Assembly (NCBI GenBank): GCA_023260655.1
Contig: JALQUU010000007.1
Coordinates: 1 to 63,820 of the forward strand
Origin: Paracoccaceae bacterium
Lineage (GTDB): Bacteria > Pseudomonadota > Alphaproteobacteria > Rhodobacterales > Rhodobacteraceae
Length of the DNA stretch: 63,820 bases
Reading direction: 5' to 3'
Shown here: piece by piece, positions 43,263 through 52,553 of the stretch
Layout of the letters: each line of letters starts with the position of its first letter
Numbering within the stretch: position 1 is the first letter of the stretch
The notes under the pieces: model-generated
Seen by the model: the letters and a program-made list of their open reading frames with translations, nothing else
What the model was told of the DNA's origin: nothing
The model's database searches: none
Program-made: the position numbers and the translations under genes

Positions 43263-44590
43263 CAGGCCCCGCGCACCCGCCGCACGAAGGCGCGGGCATC
43301 CTCGGGCGCATGGCCCATCTGGCTCTCGGGTGCGAAAACATCCGCCATCGGAACATCGGGGTAAGCCGCCCGCGCCAGATCAGCCAGATCGGCTCCGGTT
43401 TTTCCGGCCTCTCCCGCCAAGGTCTTGATCGCCGCCTGCGCTTCAGGGCGCGGCATATGCTCGGCCAAACGGAAGGAAAGCGCTTCCGCATGGATCAGGT
43501 TCTGCCCCCCTGTAAGCGCCGCCCGCATCTGCTCGGCACGCGGAGCCAGCGTTTCCGTCAGATCCTTGGCGCGGAAAAGTGCGGAAGAGGCCGAGAGGCA
43601 CAGTTCCGGCAGCGTCAGCCATTCCGTGAACCAAGCAGAACCATCCCGCTCCTGCCGTGGCATCCCCACCGCCTGAAGCGTTGCCGCCAGCCCAACCGCA
43701 TGTCGCGCCAAGGCCAAAAGCACAGAAGGCACCACAGGGTTCTGCTTTTGCGGCATCGTCGACGAGCCACCGGACTGCCCGAGCAACACTTCCTCGATCC
43801 CCGATTGCGTCATCAGGATCAGATCATCGCCCATCTTGCCCAAAGCCACAGCTAGTCGCGACAGCCAGCTTGCCAGCGCAAGGATCGGGCTCCGGTCGGA
43901 ATGCCAACTCCGCCCGGGATCGTTCAGCCCCAAAGCCGCCGCCAGCTTCGCGCGCTGCGCGGGCGCAGAGGCCCCCAAAGCCGCACCCGTGCCCGAAGCA
44001 CCTGCCAACTGCACCCAGAGAACCCGTTCGCGTAGGCCGTCCATCTCCTGCAAGAGCCCCAGCAAAGGTGCGCCCCAATTGGCCACAACAGCCCCGAAGC
44101 TCGTCGGTGTCGCGTGCTGCCCGTAAGTGCGCGCCGCCATCGGCGTTTCCGCATGTTCTTCCGCGAGATCGGCCAGCCGCACCACCAAAGCGGCAAGCGC
44201 CGCTTCCTGTTGCCCCAGCATCTGCCGGATGCGCAGCATCAGCCCCGTGTCCATGATATCCTGGCTCGTAGCGCCCCAATGCAGGAATTGCGCGTGTTCC
44301 GGCGCTTCCAAGAGCTTCCGCATCGCCGCCACCAACCCCGGCACGCTCACACCGTTCTGCCCGGTCGCATCCGCTAGCCCAGAAGGATCAACCTGGATTT
44401 CCATCGAAGCCCGATGCAGGAACAGTGCCGCCTCTTGCGGGATTACCCCCAACTCGCCCTGCACCTTCGCCAAAGCCCCTTCCACCAGCATCATCGCCCG
44501 CACTTCCGCGCTGTCGGCGAAAAGCCGCCCAACGTCCACCGTCGGGAACAGGCGCGCGTAAAGGGTGGAGTCAAAAAGCGAAGCGGCCAT
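43262..44590 (-). CDS. pcaB: 3-carboxy-cis,cis-muconate cycloisomerase (PcaB) family lyase
   Basis: The 442-aa fumarase/aspartase superfamily protein has an N-terminal helical domain (GVSVPGLVAAMRKLL, HWGATSQDIMDTG), MAARTYGQHATPTSFG, and the superfamily signature GGSSTMPQKQNPV. HWGATSQD and the length fit PcaB, the third step of protocatechuate breakdown, better than argininosuccinate or adenylosuccinate lyase. Other pca genes are absent; a hydrolase precedes it by 2 bases and an MFS gene follows by overlap. Confidence 0.85.
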   Translation of the reverse strand: MAASLFDSTLYARLFPTVDVGRLFADSAEVRAMMLVEGALAKVQGELGVIPQEAALFLHRASMEIQVDPSGLADATGQNGVSVPGLVAAMRKLLEAPEHAQFLHWGATSQDIMDTGLMLRIRQMLGQQEAALAALVVRLADLAEEHAETPMAARTYGQHATPTSFGAVVANWGAPLLGLLQEMDGLRERVLWVQLAGASGTGAALGASAPAQRAKLAAALGLNDPGRSWHSDRSPILALASWLSRLAVALGKMGDDLILMTQSGIEEVLLGQSGGSSTMPQKQNPVVPSVLLALARHAVGLAATLQAVGMPRQERDGSAWFTEWLTLPELCLSASSALFRAKDLTETLAPRAEQMRAALTGGQNLIHAEALSFRLAEHMPRPEAQAAIKTLAGEAGKTGADLADLARAAYPDVPMADVFAPESQMGHAPEDARAFVRRVRGA

Positions 44591-44592
44591 GG

Positions 44593-45306
44593 TCAAAGCT
44601 CTTTCGAAATACGGTCGAGATGTGCGGCGAGATCGGCCGGAGCCGAGAAAAACGGGCTGTGCGAGGTCTGCATATCGATCACATGGCCCTCGGGCCAGCC
44701 CTCCGTCATCGTGTGCTGGAATTCCGGCGGAATGGTGCGGTCTTCGGCACAGCGGATGTAATAGCGCGGCACCGAGGCGTAGTGTTCGCTCATCGCCACT
44801 GGAACCGAAGTCGGCTGCGTTGCCTGTACACAAAGCTGCTCCATCGCGAAGGCCACATCCTCAGACGTGCAATCATGATAGAAAAGCCCCGGCACCATCT
44901 CCGGATCAGCGGTCCACCCCTTGCGATCCTCCGTCATCCGGATCGCCGGCAATAAGGGCTGGTAAGGCGCTTTCATCCGCATCTCCGAAAGGCTCAACCC
45001 CGGCCATGGCGTGTAGGCGCAAAGATAAACCAGCCCCGCAACCTTTTCAGGTGCAGCCTCAGCCGCCGCCGTGATCGGATAGCCCCCCATCGAGTGCCCG
45101 ACCACGATCTCGCCCCCAGTCAAGGCCCCCAGCACAGCGTCGCGATAGCGCTCCAGAGTGACATCGGTATAGGGCAACGGATCATCCCCGTGCCCCGGCA
45201 AATCAATTGCCCGTGCCCGATGCCCCAAGGCCTCCAAAGCCGGGATCACCTTCCGCCAGCACCACGCTCCATGCGCCGCGCCATGGATCAACAGAAACTC
45301 CGCCAT
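44593..45306 (-). CDS. Alpha/beta hydrolase (esterase family)
   Basis: The 237-aa protein has FLLIHGAAHGAWCWRKVIPALEALGH, nucleophile elbow VVGHSMGGYPI, and a His near HVIDMQTSHSPFFSAP. This short-loop arrangement resembles plant-type methylesterases/hydroxynitrile lyases more than PcaD enol-lactonase, but the partnership with a PcaB-type enzyme 2 bases downstream makes an enol-lactone or aromatic ester substrate plausible. ATG 45306 has a GAGGGG box just upstream. Confidence 0.83.
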   Translation of the reverse strand: MAEFLLIHGAAHGAWCWRKVIPALEALGHRARAIDLPGHGDDPLPYTDVTLERYRDAVLGALTGGEIVVGHSMGGYPITAAAEAAPEKVAGLVYLCAYTPWPGLSLSEMRMKAPYQPLLPAIRMTEDRKGWTADPEMVPGLFYHDCTSEDVAFAMEQLCVQATQPTSVPVAMSEHYASVPRYYIRCAEDRTIPPEFQHTMTEGWPEGHVIDMQTSHSPFFSAPADLAAHLDRISKEL

Positions 45307-45431
45307 TCCGCCCCTCATCCTCCATTCACTCGCACCGGACCTAGCACGCTTGTCGCAAAACGAAAATCCGCGCTATTTCCACTAGCCTGCGCATCCTTGC
45401 CCAACAGGCGCAAAAAAGAGTAGAGGGCGGC

Positions 45432-46076
45432 ATGGCTAAGCAACTCGACTATCACACGATCCACGAGATCTTCACCCGTTTCCGTGAGGCAGAAGCCGAG
45501 CCGAAGGGCGAACTTGATCATGTGAACGCCTATACGCTCGTCGTCGCCGTTGCCCTTTCGGCACAAGCCACCGATGCGGCCGTCAACAAGGCCACCCGTA
45601 AGCTCTTCCAGATCGCGGACACGCCGAAAAAGATGCTGGCCTTGGGCGAAGAGGGCCTGATCGAGCACATCAAAACCATCGGCCTTTTCCGCAACAAGGC
45701 GAAGAACGTCATCAAACTGAGCCAGATCCTCGTCGATCAATACGGCGGCGAGGTCCCTTCGTCCCGCGCGGCGCTCCAATCCCTTCCCGGCGTCGGGCGC
45801 AAAACCGCTAATGTGGTTCTGAACATGTGGTGGCGTCAGCCTGCCCAAGCGGTCGACACCCATATCTTCCGCGTTGGCAACCGCACGGGCATCGCCCCCG
45901 GCAAGGATGTCGATACCGTCGAGCGCGCCATCGAAGACAATATCCCCGCCGAGTTCCAGCTTCACGCCCATCACTGGCTGATCCTGCACGGCCGTTACAC
46001 CTGCGTCGCCCGCAAGCCCAAATGCGCGGCCTGCCTCATCCGCGACCTCTGCCCCTTCGAGGAGAAAACCCTGTGA
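45432..46076 (+). CDS. nth: Endonuclease III
   Basis: The 214-aa bifunctional DNA glycosylase/AP lyase has the helix-hairpin-helix SLPGVGRKTANVVLN, the catalytic Lys at the fourth position after the hairpin (LS-AQATDAAVNKAT region and GRKTA) and Asp in VDTHIFRVGNRTG. The C-terminal [4Fe-4S] loop reads CVARKPKCAACLIRDLC. It removes oxidised pyrimidines. The next gene starts inside its stop (GTGA). Confidence 0.95.
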   Translation: MAKQLDYHTIHEIFTRFREAEAEPKGELDHVNAYTLVVAVALSAQATDAAVNKATRKLFQIADTPKKMLALGEEGLIEHIKTIGLFRNKAKNVIKLSQILVDQYGGEVPSSRAALQSLPGVGRKTANVVLNMWWRQPAQAVDTHIFRVGNRTGIAPGKDVDTVERAIEDNIPAEFQLHAHHWLILHGRYTCVARKPKCAACLIRDLCPFEEKTL

Positions 46077-47053
46077 GCTACCAAGTTATCGGCATCGGCA
46101 ATGCCATCGTCGACGTGATTTCCCATGCCAACGATATGTTCCTCGACCAGATGGGTATCGAAAAAGGCATCATGCAGCTTGTCGACCGCGAACGCGCCGA
46201 GCTTCTTTACGCCTCCATGCGCGACCGCACCGAAACCCCCGGCGGCTCTGTCGGCAACACCATCGCGGGCATCGGCGCGCTGGGCCTGAAAACCGCCTTC
46301 ATCGGCAAGGTGAAAGACGACGCCGTCGGCCGCTTCTACGCGCAGGCGCTCGAAGCCTCCGGCACCGCCTTCCCGCTGCCGCCGCAAAAGGTCGAACTGC
46401 CCACATCGCGCTCGATGATCTTCGTCTCGCCCGATGGTGAGCGTTCGATGAACACCTACCTTGGCGCAGGCGCAGACATCTCCTCGGCCGATGTTCCCGA
46501 CATTTTCGCAGGGGCGGATATCCTCTTCCTCGAAGGCTACCTCTTCGACAAACCCGAAGGCAAAACCGCCTTCACCGAAGCCGCCGCCAAGATGAAAGCC
46601 GCAGGCGGCCGCGCCGCGATCACCATCTCCGACCCCTTCTGCGCCGAACGCCACCGCGACGACTTCCAGAAGCTCATCGCGGGCGACGTAGACATTGCCA
46701 TCGGCAACGAAGCCGAGTGGAAAACCCTTTACCAGACCGACAACCTCGAAGAGGCCCTCGCGCGTGCTTCGGCTGTTTGTGAAACCGTAGCGTGTACGCG
46801 GTCGGGCGATCCTGTCTGGGCAATCCAGGGCGGAAACCGCGTCGAGGCCCCTGTCACTCACGTCACGCCAGTTGACGCAACAGGTGCCGGAGACCAATTC
46901 GCAGCGGGCTTCCTCTATGGCCTCGCGACAGGAAAAAGCCTTGAAACCGCAGCGAAAATGGGTGTGATCTGCGCCGCCGAAGTGATCTCGCACATCGGCC
47001 CGCGGCCGCAGGAAGATGTACTGGCGCTTTTCGTGAACGCAGGCCTCGCCTAA
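46073..47053 (+). CDS. PfkB-family carbohydrate/adenosine kinase
   Basis: The 326-aa ribokinase-like protein opens YQVIGIGNAIVDVI, has PGGSVGNTIAGIGALGLKTAFIGKV (PfkB signature 1) and VDATGAGDQFAAGFLYGL (signature 2 with catalytic Asp). The pattern SRSMIFVSPDGERSMNTYLGA is typical of the bacterial adenosine kinase-like group common in roseobacters. It starts with GTG overlapping the nth stop, so the two are translationally coupled. Confidence 0.9.
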   Translation: MSYQVIGIGNAIVDVISHANDMFLDQMGIEKGIMQLVDRERAELLYASMRDRTETPGGSVGNTIAGIGALGLKTAFIGKVKDDAVGRFYAQALEASGTAFPLPPQKVELPTSRSMIFVSPDGERSMNTYLGAGADISSADVPDIFAGADILFLEGYLFDKPEGKTAFTEAAAKMKAAGGRAAITISDPFCAERHRDDFQKLIAGDVDIAIGNEAEWKTLYQTDNLEEALARASAVCETVACTRSGDPVWAIQGGNRVEAPVTHVTPVDATGAGDQFAAGFLYGLATGKSLETAAKMGVICAAEVISHIGPRPQEDVLALFVNAGLA

Positions 47054-47171
47054 GTCACTCGCGCAGTCCGCGTCGTGTGAATTACGCATTAAGAGCGGTT
47101 TTCTCCACGTCAACTTCACTATCGTTTGACGCGCATAAGCGACACCTCTAGCGTGCAGTCAGGGGGTAACC

Positions 47172-48818
47172 ATGACTGCGCTCAAAACAGACGTCCTGAT
47201 TATCGGTGCTGGCCTTGCAGGACTCGTAGCAGCGCATGAGGCCACAGCCCGCGGGCGCAAGGTCATGATCCTCGATCAGGAAGGCCGCCAGAACATCGGC
47301 GGCCAAGCCTTCTGGTCGCTTGGCGGCCTCTTCATGGTCGACACGCCCGAACAACGCCGCCTTGGCATCCGCGACAGCTTCGATCTCGCCCGTCAGGATT
47401 GGCTCGGCTCCGCCGCCTTCGACCGCGCGGAAGATTTCTGGCCCAAAGAATGGGCCGAAGCCTATCTCATTTTCGCTGCAACGCGGATGCGCAGCTGGCT
47501 CCGTGAGCTTGGCCTGCGCTGGTTCCCCGTCGTCGGCTGGGCCGAGCGTGGCGGTGCACTTTCCACGGGCCACGGCAACTCCGTCCCCCGCTTCCACGTC
47601 ACTTGGGGCACAGGCCCCGGCGTGATCGAACCCTTCGTCGCCAGCGCCTTCACCGCCGAGAGCGAAAACAAGGCGGTGCTGAACTTCCGCCACCGCGTCA
47701 CCGAACTTGTTACCACGAACGGGAGCGTCACTGGGGCCAAGGGCGAAATCCTTGCCTCCACCAATGCCGAACGCGGCCAGAAAACCACCCGCGAAGTTAT
47801 CGGCGAGTTCGAAGTTGAAGCAGAAAGCGTGATCGTCGCGTCCGGCGGGATCGGTGGCAATCTCGATCTCGTTCGCAAAAACTGGCCTGCCGACCGCTAC
47901 GGCCCCCTGCCCGACAGCATGGTCTGCGGCGTGCCAGCCCATGTCGATGGCCTTATGATCGAACACACTGCCCGCGCCGGTGCCCGCCTCATCAATACCG
48001 ATCGCATGTGGCACTATTGCGAAGGTATCAAGAACTGGGATCCAATCTGGCCCAATCACGGCATCCGCATCCTACCCGGTCCGTCATCCTTGTGGTTCGA
48101 CGCGATGGGCAATCGCCTGCCCGCCCCCTACATGCCCGGCTTCGACTCGCTCGGCACGCTCAAACACATCCTGACGACAGGCCACAACCACACTTGGTTC
48201 GTCCTCACCCAGAAAATCATCGAGAAGGAATTCGCGCTCTCCGGCTCCGAGCAGAACCCCGACCTCACCTCGAAAAAGCTCATAGAAGTCCTGAAGGCGC
48301 GCCGCGGCAAAGGGGCACCAAAACCTGTCGAGGCGTTCAAACAGCGTGGCGAGGATTTCGTCGTGGCTGATACGCTATCTGATCTCGTCGCGGGGATGAA
48401 TGCCATCGGCATCGGCAAGATTCGGTATGACCACTTGCGGGCACAGATCGAAGCCCGCGACCGGGAACTCGACAACAAATACGGCAAAGACGCGCAGATC
48501 ATGGCGATCCGCCAAGCGCGCGGCTATCTCGGCGACCGTCTCGTCCGAACCACCAAACCACACAAGATCCTCGACCAAGAAGCTGGCCCGTTGATCGCCG
48601 TGCGCCTGCATGTACTCACGCGGAAAACCCTCGGCGGAATCGAAACAGATCTCTGTGCCAATGCGCTCGACGCCGAAGGCGAAGCCATCCCCGGCCTTTA
48701 TGCCGTGGGCGAGGCCGCAGGCTTTGGTGGAGGCGGCTATCACGGCAATAACGCGCTCGAAGGCACGTTCCTCGGTGGTTGCCTCTTCTCCGGTCGCATC
48801 GCCGGAAAAGAGGCCTGA
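47172..48818 (+). CDS. FAD-binding dehydrogenase (fumarate reductase/3-ketosteroid dehydrogenase-like flavoprotein)
   Basis: The 548-aa flavoprotein has the Rossmann start VLIIGAGLAGLVAAHEATARGRKVMILDQE, QNIGGQAFWSLGGLF, and the C-terminal FAD segment PGLYAVGEAAGFGGGGYHGNNALEGTFLGGCLFSGRIAG. It belongs to the FAD_binding_2 superfamily. The substrate is unknown; related proteins dehydrogenate steroids or reduce fumarate-like acids. GGGGGT lies just before the ATG. It is convergent with the transglycosylase gene, 3 bases apart. Confidence 0.88.
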   Translation: MTALKTDVLIIGAGLAGLVAAHEATARGRKVMILDQEGRQNIGGQAFWSLGGLFMVDTPEQRRLGIRDSFDLARQDWLGSAAFDRAEDFWPKEWAEAYLIFAATRMRSWLRELGLRWFPVVGWAERGGALSTGHGNSVPRFHVTWGTGPGVIEPFVASAFTAESENKAVLNFRHRVTELVTTNGSVTGAKGEILASTNAERGQKTTREVIGEFEVEAESVIVASGGIGGNLDLVRKNWPADRYGPLPDSMVCGVPAHVDGLMIEHTARAGARLINTDRMWHYCEGIKNWDPIWPNHGIRILPGPSSLWFDAMGNRLPAPYMPGFDSLGTLKHILTTGHNHTWFVLTQKIIEKEFALSGSEQNPDLTSKKLIEVLKARRGKGAPKPVEAFKQRGEDFVVADTLSDLVAGMNAIGIGKIRYDHLRAQIEARDRELDNKYGKDAQIMAIRQARGYLGDRLVRTTKPHKILDQEAGPLIAVRLHVLTRKTLGGIETDLCANALDAEGEAIPGLYAVGEAAGFGGGGYHGNNALEGTFLGGCLFSGRIAGKEA

Positions 48819-48821
48819 CGT

Positions 48822-49412
48822 TTAGCGCAGGTGCCGCCGGCAGCCCGCCAGTTGCGCGTCATACAGCTCGGCGCGCGACTGAACTTCCGAAGCGATCCGC
48901 ACCAGCCAGCTCTTCGATCTGTAAGACCCGCGCGCAAAACCTGTGTGGCCTTCGTGGTAGGCCAGATACTGGTTGCGCGCATCGCCGAGCGAAACGCCCA
49001 CTTTCTCGCGGGTGTTATTCATGTACCAACCCATGAAGTCGGTCGCATCCTTGATGTCGTCGCGCTTGCGGCCAAACCCGCCCGAAGCGCGCTGGTACTC
49101 TTCCCAAGTCGCATCAAGCGCCTGCGCATAGCCATAGGCCGAGGATTGCCGCCCCATCGGGATCACGCCCAAGGTCCACTGGAAAGGCGTGCGCGCATTG
49201 CCGATGAACTTCGATTCCTGATAGATCGTCGCCATTTGAACGGCCACAGGAACACCCCAGCGGCGCTCGGTTGCCTTGAAGGCTCTGCCGAATGATGGGC
49301 GCAGCGCCAAAATCGAACAAGCATTGTCCAAGCTACGCGGTGCGGAATAGTCGCCCCCACCACAGGACGCCAGCATGACGAATAGGATCAGCGCGCGAAG
49401 GTATCTGCTCAT
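48822..49412 (-). CDS. Lytic transglycosylase SLT-domain lipoprotein
   Basis: The 196-aa protein has a lipoprotein signal peptide with lipobox LASC (cysteine at about residue 17). The SLT domain includes the catalytic Glu in ATIYQESKFIGNA, SSAYGYAQALDATWEEYQ and AYHEGHTGF. It cleaves peptidoglycan glycan strands and should be anchored to the outer membrane. Roseobacter genomes commonly carry this compact form. Confidence 0.9.
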   Translation of the reverse strand: MSRYLRALILFVMLASCGGGDYSAPRSLDNACSILALRPSFGRAFKATERRWGVPVAVQMATIYQESKFIGNARTPFQWTLGVIPMGRQSSAYGYAQALDATWEEYQRASGGFGRKRDDIKDATDFMGWYMNNTREKVGVSLGDARNQYLAYHEGHTGFARGSYRSKSWLVRIASEVQSRAELYDAQLAGCRRHLR

Positions 49413-49560
49413 GGCCCCACGCTTTGTTTTGTTTTTCCGGAGTCTAGCCTATTCAACCGCAAGAGGGAATCCCCCCAGTTTGCACATCGGCAAGCCGCCG
49501 CTGAATTTCGTGTGAGTCGCCAATCGCAACGGATTGTTTCCGCCGATCCCGGCTTCGTCG

Positions 49561-49590
49561 TTGGACAAATAGCCAAACGGCGCGTATGCA
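49561..49590 (+). promoter_or_regulatory. Possible sigma-70 promoter of hspQ
   Basis: TTGGAC (49561-49566) and TATGCA (49585-49590) are 18 bases apart in the 200-base gap before hspQ. The match is moderate. No heat-shock-type promoter is seen here. Confidence 0.35.
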
Positions 49591-49612
49591 TACTCCAAGG
49601 GGCTAAGGATCA

Positions 49613-49939
49613 ATGCTGCAAACTTCGGCGAAATATCAACTCGGGCAAGTCGTCCGCCATCGCAAACATCCCTTCCGTGGGGTGATTTTTGATGTCGACC
49701 CGATCTTCTCGAACACCGAGGAATGGTATGCCGCCATTCCCGCCGAAAGCCGTCCCAAGCGCGAACAGCCCTTCTACCACCTGCTGGCCGAGAACGCGCA
49801 GGGCTTCTACGTGGCCTATGTCTCCGAACAGAACCTCGTGCCCGACTGGTCTGGCGAACCTGTAGATCACCCTGACATTCCGGATCTCTTCGGCCAGTTC
49901 AACGACGGCCAATACGCGCTGCATTTCTCGCTCAACTGA
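49613..49939 (+). CDS. hspQ: Heat-shock protein HspQ
   Basis: The 108-aa protein has the HspQ/YccV hallmarks: KYQLGQVVRHRKHPFRGVIFDVDPIFSNTEEWY, REQPFYHLLAENAQGFYVAYVSEQNLV and HPDIPDLFGQF. HspQ is a hemimethylated-DNA-binding-fold protein that acts as a specificity factor for Lon in E. coli. It is monocistronic here. Confidence 0.95.
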   Translation: MLQTSAKYQLGQVVRHRKHPFRGVIFDVDPIFSNTEEWYAAIPAESRPKREQPFYHLLAENAQGFYVAYVSEQNLVPDWSGEPVDHPDIPDLFGQFNDGQYALHFSLN

Positions 49940-50073
49940 GCGAAATCGGCCATTTCCTGTAGCACCCGCCGCTCCATTCTGCCATTCAACTGCCAAAAAT
50001 GGTGTTTGACGCCGCGACTGTCTTGCAGCCCCGCGCCGTTTCCGCTCCCATTGCCGTAACGGCGAAAGGGTAA

Positions 50074-50955
50074 ATGATGAGTGAAGAAGAACTGGTCGCG
50101 TGGCTTGTCGGCGTCCTGACGGTCGAACCCGTCGAACGGGATTTCTTCCAAGGCCCCGCAACGCCGCAGGGCAAAGGCCGCAGCTTCGGCGGGCAGGTAA
50201 TCGGGCAAGCCCTGATGTCCGCCATCAAGACCGTCCCCGATGATCGCCCTGTCCATTCGCTCCACGGCTATTTCATTCGCCCCGGCGATGCCACAGCACC
50301 CGTTCTCTACCGCGTCGAACGCGACCGTGACGGCGGCAGCTTCACCACTCGCCGCGTTGTCGCGATCCAGAATGGTTCCGTGATCCTCAACCTCGCCGCG
50401 TCGTTCCAGACCCGCGAACCGGGCCTGAGCCATCAGGATAAGATGCCCGACGTTCCCGGCCCCGACGAGATCGAAACCGAGGAAGCGATTGCCGATCGCA
50501 TTGCCGATCAATTGCCAGAAGCCTACCTCAAATGGCTCCGCACCCCGCGCCCCGTCGATTTCCGCCCCTGCGAGCCGCGCCCACCTCTGGATCGCAGCCT
50601 CCGCGCGCCCGAGCAACGCGTCTGGATGCGCGCCTCTGGCCCCCTGCCCGACAATCCGCAAATCCACCGCACCGCACTGGCCTATATCTCCGATTATGGC
50701 CTTCTCGGCACTTCCACCGTGGCCCATGGCAAAGCCTTCGGCGACCCCGATATGCAATACGCCAGCCTCGATCACGCCGTCTGGTTCCACGATGATTTCC
50801 GCGTTGACGACTGGCTTCTTTACGTGATGGACAGCCCATGGGCTGGCGGTGCGCGCGGCTTCAACCGCGGCCGCATCTTCACCCGCGATGGCCGCTTGGT
50901 GGCTTCGGTCACCCAAGAGGGCCTGATCCGGAACGTCCAACCGAAAGCGAAATAA
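50074..50955 (+). CDS. tesB: Acyl-CoA thioesterase II (TesB)
   Basis: The 293-aa double hot-dog thioesterase has RDFFQGPATPQGKGRSFGGQVIGQALMSA (first hot-dog), VHSLHGYFIRPGD, and the C-terminal IQYASLDHAVWFHDDFRVDDWLLY with the catalytic Asp region. It hydrolyses medium/long-chain acyl-CoA. Two adjacent ATGs (50074, 50077) are possible; the second has the better spacing to AAAGGG. Confidence 0.94.
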   Translation: MMSEEELVAWLVGVLTVEPVERDFFQGPATPQGKGRSFGGQVIGQALMSAIKTVPDDRPVHSLHGYFIRPGDATAPVLYRVERDRDGGSFTTRRVVAIQNGSVILNLAASFQTREPGLSHQDKMPDVPGPDEIETEEAIADRIADQLPEAYLKWLRTPRPVDFRPCEPRPPLDRSLRAPEQRVWMRASGPLPDNPQIHRTALAYISDYGLLGTSTVAHGKAFGDPDMQYASLDHAVWFHDDFRVDDWLLYVMDSPWAGGARGFNRGRIFTRDGRLVASVTQEGLIRNVQPKAK

Positions 50956-50956
50956 A

Positions 50957-50982
50957 AAAGGCCGGGCAAACGCCCGGCCTTT
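50957..50982. terminator. Bidirectional rho-independent terminator
   Basis: AAAGGCCGGGC (50957-50967) pairs perfectly over 11 bp with GCCCGGCCTTT (50972-50982), flanked by an A tract on the left. It serves both convergent genes, with the stronger T tract for the minus-strand dehydrogenase. Confidence 0.9.
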
Positions 50983-50999
50983 CCGTTTCCAAGCGCCAA

Positions 51000-52478
51000 T
51001 CAGACGCTCATGCAGATGTATTTCATTTCGAGGTAATCCTCGATGCCGTGGTGGCTGCCTTCTCGGCCAAGGCCCGACTGCTTCACACCGCCGAACGGTG
51101 CCACTTCGGTCGAGATGATGCCCGTGTTCACACCCACGATCCCGTATTCCAAGGCTTCCGCCACCTTGTAAACGCGGCTCAGATCTTTTGCGTAGAAGTA
51201 GGAGGCCAAGCCGAAGATCGTGTCATTCGCCAACTCGATCACCTCGTCCACCGTCTCGAACTTGAAGAGCGGAGCAAGGGGCCCGAAGGTTTCTTCGGTC
51301 GAGAAGGCCATTTCGCGGGTCGCGCCGGTCACGATAGTCGGGGGAAGGAAATTGCCCGGCCCCTGATGCGGCGTGCCACCAAGGATCACTTTCGCGCCCT
51401 TGGAAACCGCATCCGCCACATGCTCCTGCACCTTGTTGATGGCATCGGCGTTGATCAGCGGGCCGAGCAGCGTGCCCTCTTCCAAACCGTCGCCTACCTT
51501 CATCGCGCCCACGCGCTTCGCGAGTTTCTCTGCAAAGGCGTCATACACACCCGCCTGCACGTAGATACGGTTCGCGCACACGCAGGTCTGGCCGTTGTTA
51601 CGGAACTTGCACATGATCGCGCCTTCCACAGCGGCGTCGAGGTCGGCGTCGTCGAACACGATGAAGGGCGCGTTGCCGCCCAATTCCATCGAGCACTTCA
51701 TCACTTGCTCCGCCGCTTGGCGCAGCAGGATGCGGCCCACTTCGGTCGAACCGGTGAAGGTCAGCTTACACACCTTCGGGTTCTCGCAGAACTCCTTGCC
51801 GATCTCCGAAGAGCGCGACGAGGCCACGATATTGAACACACCTGCCGGAATGCCCGCACGCTCCGCCAACACGCCCATGACCAGCGCCGAAAGCGGCGTT
51901 TCCGCCGCCGGGCGGCCCACGAACGCACAGCCCGCCGCCAGCGCAGGGCCAGCCTTCCGCGTGATCATCGCGTTCGGGAAGTTCCACGGCGTGATCGAGG
52001 CGGCCACACCGATCGGTTGCTTTATTACCGTGATCCGCTTGTCGCGCTGGTGGCCCGGAATGGTCTCGCCATAGATGCGCTTGGCTTCTTCCGCGAAGAA
52101 CTCGATGAACGAAGCGCCATAGATGATTTCACCTTTGGCTTCGGCCAGCGGCTTGCCCTGCTCGGCAGTCAGAATGGTCGCCAGATCGTCGGCATTCGCC
52201 ATCATCAGGTCGTACCACTTCCGCAGCACATTGGCGCGTTCCTTACCGGTCCACGAGGCCCAGTCCTTCTGCGCCTTGTACGCGGCATCAATCACACCGC
52301 CCACCTGTGCACGGCTCAGGTCCGCGACCTCTGCAATCACGTCGCCGCGCGCAGGGTTCGTCACCGCAAAGGTCTTGCCGCCCTCACCCGCCATCCATTG
52401 GCCATTGCCATAGGAAAGCGTAGCCAGAAGGCTCGGATCTTTCAAAAGGGACTTCAGATCGGTTTTCATATCCAACAT
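51000..52478 (-). CDS. Succinate-semialdehyde dehydrogenase-type NAD(P) aldehyde dehydrogenase
   Basis: The 492-aa aldehyde dehydrogenase has TPWNFPNAMITRKAGPALAAGC, LTFTGSTEVGRILL, the Glu of SMELGGNAPFIVFDDADLD and the nucleophile in NNGQTCVCANR. Overall order and ending (FGGVKQSGLGREGSHHGIEDYLEMKY) are those of GabD. The cofactor loop has Arg (FVGRPAAETPLSAL) where many members have Lys. GGAG lies 8 bases before ATG 52478. It could also serve as the DoeC step (aspartate semialdehyde oxidation) of ectoine degradation. Confidence 0.9.
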   Translation of the reverse strand: MLDMKTDLKSLLKDPSLLATLSYGNGQWMAGEGGKTFAVTNPARGDVIAEVADLSRAQVGGVIDAAYKAQKDWASWTGKERANVLRKWYDLMMANADDLATILTAEQGKPLAEAKGEIIYGASFIEFFAEEAKRIYGETIPGHQRDKRITVIKQPIGVAASITPWNFPNAMITRKAGPALAAGCAFVGRPAAETPLSALVMGVLAERAGIPAGVFNIVASSRSSEIGKEFCENPKVCKLTFTGSTEVGRILLRQAAEQVMKCSMELGGNAPFIVFDDADLDAAVEGAIMCKFRNNGQTCVCANRIYVQAGVYDAFAEKLAKRVGAMKVGDGLEEGTLLGPLINADAINKVQEHVADAVSKGAKVILGGTPHQGPGNFLPPTIVTGATREMAFSTEETFGPLAPLFKFETVDEVIELANDTIFGLASYFYAKDLSRVYKVAEALEYGIVGVNTGIISTEVAPFGGVKQSGLGREGSHHGIEDYLEMKYICMSV

Positions 52479-52553
52479 AGCTCGTCTCCCAATTCGCTGG
52501 CCAAGGCAAAGCACCTCGGGCTACCCTTGTCCAGAGCCGCCGAGGAAAGAACG

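Noticed and set aside
50838-52553. Very long N-terminal extension of the arylformamidase-like gene
   Set aside because: The region is antisense to the aldehyde dehydrogenase and Arg/His-rich. The real start is ATG 52554 with GAGGAAAG upstream.
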